A stretch of 64,000 nucleotides of DNA, taken from contig PYST01000082.1 of assembly GCA_003049485.1 (NCBI GenBank), positions 60,495 to 124,494 of the forward strand, written 5' to 3'. Below are positions 23,128-33,579 of the stretch, piece by piece. This DNA comes from Ophioceras dolichostomum. Taxonomy: Eukaryota > Ascomycota > Sordariomycetes > Magnaporthales > Ophioceraceae. The notes under the pieces are model-generated. The model ran no database searches. It was not told the origin of the DNA and saw nothing but the letters and a program-made list of their open reading frames with translations. The stretch's first letter is position 1. Every line of letters begins with the position of its first letter. Position numbers and translations under genes: made by a program.

Positions 23128-23808
23128 GTAAAGACAGTAGAAGTTGAGGTACTTAGTACACGTACATAGGTAGCGACAGCGGGTGGGATGTTATGGATAT
23201 TGAGCATTTCATGAGACTTTTGTGCGATCCCCCATCGGTTGCTTTTTCCAGTCACGATCATCTACTTCTCCATTGCCATATGGCTGCCCTATCTGAACAT
23301 ACCTCTCTAGGTACCTACCGTAGCTTATTCGAATATCGTAGCAATTGAATAGGTAGATATAAAGCGACATTAAGTCACAGTTCTCAAGAAGTCAGCCTGA
23401 TCAAGCGCAGTTCAACGGGCATTATTACCATGCACTTTGGTTTGTGTTGCTGCCAGAAACAGTAGTACTATACACATACGTAGTATAACCCAAGAGGCTC
23501 AAGGAAAAGAGATAACAGAGGAAAAGAAAAAACAGCATCCAAAAGTAGTAGATAAAACGAACGAGCTTGCGAATGACCTAACCAGCCAATAAATGACAAC
23601 CAACAGTCTCCCGATATATTTTCAATTTTTTTGATCTTGCCAATATGCTTGCTTTCCGTCTCTTCTTCTTGCTCTCTCTCTCCCCGATGTAAATCCCATC
23701 AGATTGAAAAAGAAAAGACCATCGATATGCCGTGCTTGCCACATTATTACCTATATATAAAGGTACATAGGAAAGATCCTATGTCTGATATGACCCCCCC
23801 CCCCCCCC

Positions 23809-23858
<50 letters not shown>

Positions 23859-23937
23859 NAAAAAAAAAAAAAAAGAAATATGAAACCAAAAAAAGGGAAA
23901 TACGAGAGAATAAGCAGCACTTCTGCTTTCAACCTCT
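23128..23937. other. Convergent 3' intergenic region
   Basis: AT-richer than its neighbours and free of supported genes. It holds the 3' ends of the plus-strand glutathione transferase and the minus-strand class V chitin synthase, plus a long homopolymer tract listed separately. Confidence 0.6.
23794..23874. repeat. Homopolymer tract C16 followed by about 65 A with one N
   Basis: Sixteen C (23794-23809) pass directly into an A run (23810-23874) containing one ambiguous base at 23859. The N marks uncertain sequence; the true length is unlikely to be exact. It lies in non-coding DNA downstream of both flanking genes. Confidence 0.95.
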
Positions 23938-26900
23938 CTACAGTTGGCCAGAGAGAAGGGCCTCGGTAGCTAAAAGAAAACGAGACAAGTCAGCATCAAA
24001 GTCATCATATGTAGAAATTAGAAGGGAAAAAAACATACCACTGTTGATATAAGCCCTCTTCGCATCAAGCGCCACCCCAAACCGCCTCTCAAGCTCCTGC
24101 TTGACCCCCTTCTTCGTGACGGTCATCAGGTCGGCCGTGCGCAGTATCTCCCTGATCTCCGCGAGCAGGGCGTCGTCCGACGGCAGGCCGGACAGGTTGG
24201 ACATCTCCATCTCGCCACCCGGGCCGCCTCCGAGGTACTGCGACCCTCCGAACTGGCTGGCGCGGTTCCCCGGCGTCAGGAGCATGGCGTGGTCTGAGGC
24301 AGCCAGCGACATGCGGCTGCCCGCGAGCTGCATGTTCTGCAGGCCCGACCCCAGGTGCGGCACGGGAGGCGTCATGCCCTTGCCGAGGTCGTGGCCGTAC
24401 ACCCCGCCGGCCATGCTGCCCGGGCGCGAGCCGTGCGGGTGGAAGCCGCCCCCGCCACCGAGCGGGAGGCCGTACTCCGACACGGCGACGGGCGCCTTGG
24501 TGGCGTACGAGAAGCCCGAGGCCTCTGAACGGGCGTCGTCGCGCGCCGTCTGCACGTCCCACAGCTCGGCCTGGTACTCCTCCCACTTCTTGCGCGGGAT
24601 GGACGACGGGTCGAACTTGCCCTCGTCGGTGATGACGACCTTCTTGCCCTTCTCGCCCGCGACCACTCGGGTGTTTCCCCAGTTGAAGTCGTCCATGTTC
24701 CAGAAGGCGTACAGCGGCAGGCCGAACGAGAAGATGGGCGTGGCGAGGATGTACAGCACCATCCAGCCGACCATCTCCCACTTGCGGCGCAGGATGAAGA
24801 TCAGGGCCTGCAGGCCGTAGACGGCGCCCAGCATGATGAAGGCCGTGATGGGCACCACGGTCGGCGCCTGCACGACGCGCACGATCAGGTAGGCGATGTA
24901 GGCCATCGTGACGGGCTGGATGATGGTGGACAGCAGGTCGATGAAGACGACGAAGCGCATGGAGAAGCAGCAGAAGCCGCAGAGCTGGCCCATCGGGATG
25001 AGCTCCATCAGGTTGTGCACCGTCGAGTTGATCCAGCGGCGGCGCTGCGAGAGGAACACCTTCCACGAGTCGGGGGCGATGGTCCAGGCGTGGGCGCGGA
25101 AGATGTACTTGGTCTTGTACTTGCTGTGGTGCTTGAGGAGCAGCGTCGTCAGGTAGCGGTCCTCGCCCAGGTGCAGCAGGTTCTTCATGTGCAGCGTGTC
25201 GACGCGGATGGTCGAGTACGACTCGACCACCTCGCGGGACACGAACAGCGGCTTGCCCGTCTCGGCAGCGCGGATGCGGTACATGGAGAAGCAGCCGGGG
25301 AGACAGGTGACGGAGCCGAACAGGGACTCGAAGGCCTTGGACAGGTTGTGCGAGATGTAGTACTCGTACACCTGGATCATGGTAATGAAGGACGACTTGG
25401 CGTTGGTCAGAGAGGTCTCGCCGCACACGGCGATCAGGCGCGTGTCGTCCAGGAACGACGAAACCATGCGGGTGGCCGAATCGGGCGCGACGACGGTGTC
25501 GGCGTCGATCTGCAGCATGAACTCGTAGAAGGTCGGGTTGACGCCGATGATGTTGCGGATCTGGTGGTACATCTCCAGCTCGAGCGGCGACATGGCCAGG
25601 TTGTAGTGCACGCGGTTGAGGAAGCGCATCATGATCATCTGCGAATCGCGCTTGCCGCGGTTGCCGGGACGGGCGACCTCGGACGGCTTGCCGACCTTGA
25701 CGATGACCAGGAAGGGGACGATATGGCCCATCACCTCGTAGAGGCCCGAGTAGACCTTGCCCATGTTGTGCTGCTTCAGACCCTCGCCGAGCGATTCGAA
25801 GCTGAGCGGCTCCGGGTCGACGGTCTCGGACACGCCCAGGATGTCGAGCACGATGCGAGGCGTGGGCCGGTCGTTGCCCTGGCCGATGATCATACCGTCG
25901 CACACGATCACGAGCAGCTTGCGCTTGTCGTCGTAGTGCATGCGGGCGGCAGAGTCGATGGCGCGCCGAAGCGACTCCTCGTCCTCGGTGTAAGCCGGGA
26001 TCTGGCACATGACGAACTTGTCTAGGTTCTCAGGCATGTTCTTGGTGCCGAACTGCAGAGCAGCGAGGAACTTGAAGGCGATGATGGCGGAGAGCACAAC
26101 CGTGACGGCCAGGATGAAGTACTCGGCAAACTGACAACGCACCGAGTTGCGCGTGTCCACGTCGCCGACGTAGAACAGGTTGTCCAGGCACAGCTGCATG
26201 CGCCGGCGCGTGTCCTTGTCCAGGTTGAGCGAGTTCCACAGCTGCGACACGTCTTCTCCGCTCCGCTCGGCGAACAGCCGCGCCACCTTCTCGTCCATGA
26301 AGTCGAGCAGGCTCTCATCCGTAGGCGCCTCCTCGTTGTACTTGGCACGGAACGTGCGCCCGCCCATGTTGTACTTGGTCAGGTCGTAGACACGGCCATT
26401 GAGGATGGCGATGGAGTTCTGCGAGTTGGCTAGCGTCGACACGTACTGGGCGGAGTAGCCGACGTTGCCGACCTTGTACGAGCCGCGCATCGTGATCATC
26501 ATCTGCGCGAACCAGTCGTTGCGCGTGTCGTTGGTGTAGTGGCGGAAATCGTGGTACTTAGCGTTGCTGTCCTGGCTGTTGATCACGGCAACGCCCGTGG
26601 CGTTGGTGTCCTTGTAGTCCAGCAGAACAGTCGGGTCGACAGAGCCCGTCTTGCCCTCGCACAGGGCCGAAACCTGCACGGGGAAGAGCGCCGTGATGTC
26701 CAGACCGGCGTACTGCGTGATCGACTTGGTCTGCAGGTAGCGTGGGTAGTGCCGAGGCGCGAACGCCCCGATGTCGAACACCTGGCCGCGGATGGCCGCG
26801 TACGAGCCCTTGCTGCCGCCCTTGCCGTTGTACGCCGACAGCTCCTCCTTGCTGTACACGTACTGGCGCGGGCAGATCAACATGGGGAAGACGATCAGGA

Positions 26901-29863
26901 AGAAGGCCGCGAAGAGACAGCTGAACCAGATGAGCATGTTGATGGCCAGCTTCTCACGCCAGGCCATGCGCACATCCTTCCGCGGCTTGCGACCCAGCCA
27001 GCGGATGAGGAAGTCCGGCACAAACCAGGTCAGCATGTAGACGACGAACACCCAGCGTTTGCGGCTGGGGCTGTCCTTGTACTCCTCGACCTCGACCATC
27101 GACTTCTCGTTGCCGCGCTCCGCCATCTGCTCGCGTGTGTCGAGGTTCTTGAACATGTCACCGCCGCCGAATGCCGACACGCCAGCGTCCGACCGCGCAT
27201 CCACGTCGTTGCTGCCGAAGTAGCCCGACTTGGTCTTGTCGCCGTACGGCGAGTTGCCCGCGCCAGCGCCTCCAGCGGTGAGCAGTCGCTCCTTGGACGC
27301 GCCAAACGGCAGTTCGCCCTGCGGCGTGCCGTCGTCGGAGGGAAGGCCGAAGCGCTGCGAGACAGAGCCGGAACTATCACTCAGCTGTGCGATCTCGAGC
27401 CAGCAGCGCTCGCTCAGGAAGACGCCGGTCGAACCGATCTGCACCTCGTTGGCCGGCCAGCGCTTCTCCTCGACCACGCACTCGACCTTCTCGCGCTCGC
27501 TGCCCACCAGCATTGTGTCCGCGTCGGTCAGGCCCAGGAACTCGCCAAACGGCAGGAACACACTGAAGTCGGCTGAGCGCAGGCGCTGACTGATTTCAGC
27601 GATACCGAACGTCTGCATCTGAGTCCGCACACACTTGCTGTCGAATTGGTTGGCAATGCGCCGGTCGTTGGGCTTGAGACAGAACACGAAGTACGCGTTG
27701 GTGTTGGGCGCGTTGAACGCCTTGGTCACGGCGTCCAGCGAGGCCAAGAACTGGCCCGAGGCACCCTGTTCTGAGGCCTTGGTCGAAGGCCTCCGGGAAT
27801 CGCCGGCGCCGTTGTTGCTATGGTTGTCTGCATCGGCGCCGTAGTCGTCGAACGACTCCCGCGCCGCCGCCCTCGCCAGGGATTCTTGCCGACGTCGTGC
27901 CGTGCCCGGCCGCATCTTGCGAGACATGACGCTGGGCGCCCGCATGGGCTTGGAGCTGACCGAGGCCTGCATCACAGTCGTGCGCTCCTGAGGGTGGACG
28001 ACCGTCTGCAGAGCCTCCTGGCCGAACAGCCGGGCGACAAAGTCGCTCTTGGTCTGGTTGACGAGGTTGAGCAGGTCGCCCGAGATGACCTCGCCGTTCT
28101 CCTCCACCAGGCCCTTGACCGCGTACTCCACCTCCCCAGCGAAGTGCTTCACCGTGAAGGTAGCCGCCGTGTTCTCCGACAGGAAGTTGCTGCCCGGCAG
28201 CTTCGCCGTGGACGAGCTGACATTGATCGCCGGGTTTTTGCCCTCGAACCGCTTGCGCAAGCTCTCCAGCATCTGGAGGTCAGTGCGGTGCCGCCTCGTC
28301 TGGTCATCCAGTATGCTCAGGAGGCCGTTTCCGGGCTTCAGTAGGCCCTTGACGGCGTCCGAGTTGTCGAAGTAGCTGGTGGGCGGCACGCTGACCTCCT
28401 CGGTCTCAAGAAGATCCGCCTTGCGGTCGAAGAAGTTCTGCAGCGTCAGGTTGTACATGGACTCGGCCGCAGCGTTGTTCAACAGCAGATCCAAGGAGGA
28501 CTTGGTCGAGCTCTGCTGCGAGAAACCGGGGAAGTCTATGATGGAGACGGTGTTTGCGATGGACTCCTCAGGGGCACAAATCTTCTGGTTGATGTTTTCG
28601 ATGACATAGGCAACAAGGAGAGAGTACAGCGTGCGGGCCAGCTCGTTCGCGTTGCCACGAGCGCCGGCGGGGTCCAGCATGACGGTAACACGCTCCTTGT
28701 GGATGATCTTGGTCTTGTATCCGAGCGTGGTCTGCAGCTCGTTGGCGCCAACGCCCAGGAAAGCGGCGACGATGGCCAGGACGTCCTTGTTCCGGACGAC
28801 AGTGGTCACCTGCGCGCCCTCATGGGAGAAGCCACCGCTGTCGTCGCCCGTGACAGTTGTGCTTGACGACGTCTCAAACTCGAGCTGGCCGATGTGCAGG
28901 ATGCTGGCCAGGACCTGACAGATCTCGGCGATCTCGCTGCGCGGGAACTCGAGCTTGCGCAGCGCTGTCTTGAAGAGCTGGAAGCCTTCGGCATCGTTGA
29001 TGCCAACCTTGAGCTGCGTAGGGTGGCCCAGATACCTCCACCTCGTCGTTCCTGAGGCACTGGGCTGCTCGAGACCCAGATGAGTCTTCTCCGCGGCACT
29101 GGTGCCGGCGAGGAGGTAGTAGAGGACATGGAAGTTACGCTCGCCCGTCGGCACGTCTGCTATCCTGCTCCTTTCAAGCCTGTGGTCGAGCAGCTTGCCG
29201 CCGATGAGCATGGGGTTTGTTGAAGCCGCCGTGTCATACTGGAGTTCGTAGAACAGACCGGCCTTGGAGGCCGTCGGCGTGGTGGCCGTCTTGGTGGTCG
29301 TAAGGGTGTCGAAGACATAGGCGGCGAGCGAGACCTTCGTGGACAAGGGCGTCGAAGACTTGTTGAGGAGTGCCGTCAGGAGATGCGAACGAATGGTCGT
29401 CTTGCCGGATCCAGATTCACCACTGTTGCGCCACGCACATCATCCCGCATTGGTTAGCGGAACAGAACGCAGAAAGCAGAAAGCAGCACCGTAGAATGGG
29501 TCCCAGATCTAGAGTAGAGAGGAAGTGTGAGGGGGTCAGTGTTCTCGCGACGTACAGGAAAAGAATGGCCTGGTTTTCCGACCGGTGGCCCAACCTAAGG
29601 AATGCCCGGTCGGCCATGTCCTCGGCCTCGCCCTGGGCACTTCCAGCCTTGCCGCCATCGAGGCCCTTGGTCGACGAGGCATATGTGTTGATGGATATGA
29701 AGGCGTGGGACGAGAGGCGAGCGGTCGGGATCGACACATGGAAACGACTGGCAAGGTGTCCCGTCAAGTGCGTGTCGGACTGGAGATGGGCGGGGAGCTG
29801 CGGGAGGGACGGTTGCGTATGGGCCCCTCCGCTGCCACCGACCGGTGGAAGGTTGAGAGCCAT
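23938..29863 (-). CDS. csmA: Class V chitin synthase with myosin-like motor domain
   Basis: Three exons: 29863..29556, 29422..24039, 23969..23938; 1907 aa. The enzyme polymerises UDP-GlcNAc into chitin at growing tips and septa; the motor-like head helps place it there. Residues 1-780 form the myosin-like head: P-loop GESGSGKTT (104-112), a degenerate switch I (TASKAGLFYELQYD, lacking SSR), and switch II IIDFPGFSQQ. Membrane segments near 890-950 and a cytochrome-b5-like domain follow. The glycosyltransferase domain has IDADT, the LGEDR motif (about 1520) and QRRRW (1562-1566), then more membrane segments and a C-terminal DEK-C domain. The last exon encodes just ten residues and is needed for the normal ATEALLSGQL end; reading through the intron would replace it. 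The gene lies head-to-head with the class VII gene, an arrangement known from other filamentous fungi. Confidence 0.96.
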
Positions 29864-30193
29864 GATGATGGCGGCCGGGCGGCGACTTGCCGATTTGCCT
29901 CGAGCGGCGGCAGCACCGGCACCAGGTTCGGACGGCTTCTGATTAGAGTTTCGTAGTCCGGACGACGGGTCTGTCCGAGAAGCAAACCCGGTGATTTGGG
30001 ACGAACACAGACGAGACTCGAGCGAGTGGACAAAGTCAAGTCTGGTTTGGGTTGTTTTGGTAGTTTGGGTTTTGGAGGTTGTGATTCTGCGTTGCGGGAG
30101 ACACTCGACGCAGACCGGGACGGGAAACGGGGGCGGCCTCGTCGTTCCTCAACCTAACTCTAATTCGGGAGCTGTCCTCTTCAATGGCGGCCG

Positions 30194-30342
30194 CTGACGG
30201 ACAAAGGTGAAGAAGGAAACGAGGCGTTTGACAAGAGAAGGACCAGGGAAAATTTGAGTGGGCGGTCGTTTGTGAGGCGTATAACGCACATGCAACACCC
30301 GCAACCCGCAATCCGTGCCCCTATTATGATTATGGGTCTTAC
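30194..30342 (-). other. Candidate 5'UTR intron of class V chitin synthase
   Basis: Donor GTAAGA at 30342 and acceptor GTCAG ending at 30194 on the minus strand, 149 nt. It would remove the only AUG in the 812 nt upstream of the start codon. No transcript evidence is available. Confidence 0.35.
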
Positions 30343-32638
30343 AACAACAACCACCTGGGCAGGCCCAACACGCACGCGTTGAAATGCGAGGATGCAAAGC
30401 TACAAAGCTTAAGGGCCGGAGGAGTGAGAAGATGAAAAGCGAACGTGTGAGGAAAAAAAAGGTAAAACGAATGTCGTCGACGAAACGAAGGGACAAGAGA
30501 AAGAGACGTTCGAGAGCAAAGGGCCTCGAACTGAAAGCCTATTCTCTGCGTGAGTGTACTCTGCCCCAACGGCGGCCAGAATGGTGCAACGGGTTTTTTT
30601 TCTGCTCGTCCCGAAGTGACGCCTTTTTTTCCCAGGAGAAGTGAGCAGTCTCCACGTTGGGAGTTTATTTTTTGTCCATACGGGAGGCGCCAGGAACCTG
30701 GGGGCTAGTCCCGCGCACTGTAAAGCGCCAACCCGCCTAGGGTAAAGTCATATGTCAACACCAATTGGGTAATATTCACTTTTCATTTTCTTCCATTCTC
30801 GCTGGCCAAGACAGTGTGGCGACTGTGGCCCTGTAGCCCTCCCGTATCCTGATGGATGGACGCCACGGTGATGATCATTGGGAGTCGATCGTTCGGTCCC
30901 CCCTCCTCACAATAATTGCCTACTATACAAGACACCTCCTTGCATGTGCTTGTCGATATGCTTGCGGTATGCTATCAGGAGCTTTCGTCGTCCGTTATAT
31001 CTGGCCGCCGGTGATTTTTCGGACGATGCATGCTGCCCTGCATTTGTCACCCCTTTTCCCTGATTTTAGGCTTGCTGGCAAGGCAATTGAAAAAAGCTGC
31101 AGGCCAGCAGGGTTGCCACTGTGGTGCAGGGGGGATGGAGATCTCCTTTCCTTTGCCTGGAAAATGGCATTGACGATGACAACATACTGTGGTATTTTTT
31201 CCCAGGGTAGGATGGTAGAGAGAATCGACGGCCCACTTGTCACCATTGGTATTCGCCGGGATAGCGGTAATGAACCTGGTGGTGGCTGCATGCAGGACCA
31301 CCCCACCGTCAGTTCTCGTGTCCTTGTGTCCTGCTGGCCGGCTTGTTCCTTCACACTGTGCCTCCCTTCCCTGACTGGTTGGCCCAGAGAAGTTCCAGGC
31401 ACAGCTCAGCACTGCTCCATCCACACTCAGCCACCAAAACGCCAACAAACGACACAACACAGCGCCGTGAGCCCGTCATGCCCTTTTCGGACTTTTTACA
31501 AAAGCCTTTCGGGTTTGACGATTCCAACGCGGAGGACTGGCTCTGGCTGTCTGCTGTCCAAATGCTGTACTACTCATTCTAGGGCGATCAAACTGCCGAA
31601 TACCGAGAGTCGAAAGACTCAACGTCGCTTGATGTGCAGTTATCGACTATCCGGTAGAAACGAACTTGGCCTCCAAAAACGGACGTTGGCAACACGAGCC
31701 TGGCGGTCGATTCTACTAAGCTCACCGTGTTCCTATTGAAAAACATCCATTGTCTCAGCCCTCGCGGCCGGACTACTTCCTTCTCAGCTTGAACGACGGG
31801 TGCCCACCGCCCGGACATCCCAGCCTTCAGTTCCGGGGACGCCACCGATGCTGTGGTGGGGACGCCGATCTCGTCGCTGTTTCTCCCTTCGTCGTTGGCC
31901 AACAAAAGACGAAAGAATGTTCTGTGCTGTGCTCCTTGTCTTCACAGGTAAAGTACCCAGTCGTACCCATGGAGCTAGGCTCGACGAGTCGACTGCTAGG
32001 ATCACTTCCCACGACATGACGTGTGTAATGCTTGGATTGTTGTCCCTTCCCCTACCGCGTGCGTACACGTAGGGCGAGTAACCTACGCCGCATGTTGGTC
32101 TCCTGAGGACGCAGGCTGGTGCCTCAACCAGAGACAACACGGCCTCCTCCTTCACGTTTGAAAAACCCGAACTGCTGCGGTGATTTTTTTCTGTGAATTT
32201 TTTATTCGTTCTCGAGCGCCAACTCGCATATGCATTTCGTCACTGGCGCTTGTTACTGTTGTTATTTGTTTGTGCCCCCATCGCATCACTAGATTCCAAT
32301 CGCTCCAAAAGTCAATCAGTGGCTGAGCTGAAGTTCGGGAGCTATGCAAACAGCGTGTGCTGAAAAGGGGGCAAATGGCAGGCTGTTGCTAGTGGTTGGC
32401 CAGCCTTGAACTGTGGGTTTTGCTCAGCTGGCCTCCTGAAGACCAAGGAATTGCCGTTTTCACCTAAAAATATCCTCCATCACTCCTCAGCTCTGGGAGC
32501 CAAGACGGTTGAGAGAGCCTTCCTTGCGTGCTTGTCTTCCAGCGTTCTCGCATCTTCCGGCCTTCCAGTCCGTCGCCGTCATCTTCGTATATCGTCGGCA
32601 TCGAATGCACAAAGCTTGTTTTCACCAAAGATCTCTCA

Positions 32639-33063
32639 GTGAGTATGACCCATCGACCGTGATAGTGGGGTCTTTCTTTCCAGAAGCAAACTGAATCCTC
32701 GTATTTGATTCCTGCTTGAAGTTGCTGGCGCTGGGTCAGGTGCAGGTGGGTGGTGTCGAGACTCCAGTCCAGACCACCAGATGGCTTCTTGTGCCGAGTG
32801 CACTGTGAGGACTCTAGGCAGTGTCAATATGCAGGTCTCACACACGGAGCAATTTCATGTGCACAAGCCCCTTTCTCACAGTGGAGGCGCGAGTCTCTCC
32901 TGATCCCGGTAAACTCCTGGCGGATCGGCCGTGGAAAAGGGATTCGTTTATTTATCCTGCCGCGATGCCTCTTTTGGAATAGCTGCTGTCCGCTTAAACC
33001 GCACTGTGCTCTGCCGTCTGGTGTTAGTGAATAATATTTTTTTTCTTGTCTTCGGATGAACAG
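32639..33063 (+). other. Candidate 5'UTR intron of class VII chitin synthase
   Basis: Donor GTGAGT at 32639, a T-rich tract, and acceptor ATGAACAG ending at 33063; 425 nt. The AUG-free leader of 516 nt begins exactly after this acceptor, which supports the model. The upstream exon would hold a short uORF opening at 32605. Confidence 0.4.
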
Positions 33064-33579
33064 GCGCAGCGTGCGTCAGGAGGTGAAGTGCCTTCCCGTG
33101 TTATTGACTGCCACAACTGTTGGTTTTGTAACGGTTTTTGGTGCTCGCCGTTCCATAGCCGTTACTTCTTCTTTTTGGATAGTTCACTTTCACAGCCGTC
33201 TTCATTCGCTCTGGCGGTTGTTTAATCCAGTCGTTTCGTTTTTCTATTCTTTCTGTTGCTTCTCTTCTGGCGAGAGTCTCTTGGAAAAGGAGCTTCAAAC
33301 GCGTTGTGTGTTGTTGTTGAACGATTTTGTCAAGCCCTGTTGCAGTTTTGCGTCTGGGCTAGATCTCGTCAACAAGACGTCACACATTGGATCCGAAATT
33401 CGACCTTTCGCTCGCTCTCTGAATTTTGTTCGACTTTTGGAAGATCGGAGGCGCGTCCTCATTGGCGCTCAACGAACACGGCAACCTTGCCTCTTGGAGC
33501 GGACGGTCACCTTTACCGTCCCTCGTTCGTAAGGCCTTAACTTCCTCGGCCGAACATCCTCGACCGAACATCCTCGACC

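Larger units (their letters stand above)
29864..33579. promoter_or_regulatory. Shared upstream region of class V and VII chitin synthase genes
   Basis: 3.7 kb between the two start codons. On the minus strand the first 812 nt upstream of the class V ATG contain a single AUG (30291-30289), inside a probable 5'UTR intron. On the plus strand the last 516 nt before the class VII ATG contain none. Pyrimidine-rich zones on the minus strand near 30430-30560 and on the plus strand near 32520-32590 are likely start regions. The middle holds a stop-free 888-nt frame (30852-31739) of doubtful meaning. No recognised protein gene is present. Confidence 0.6.
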
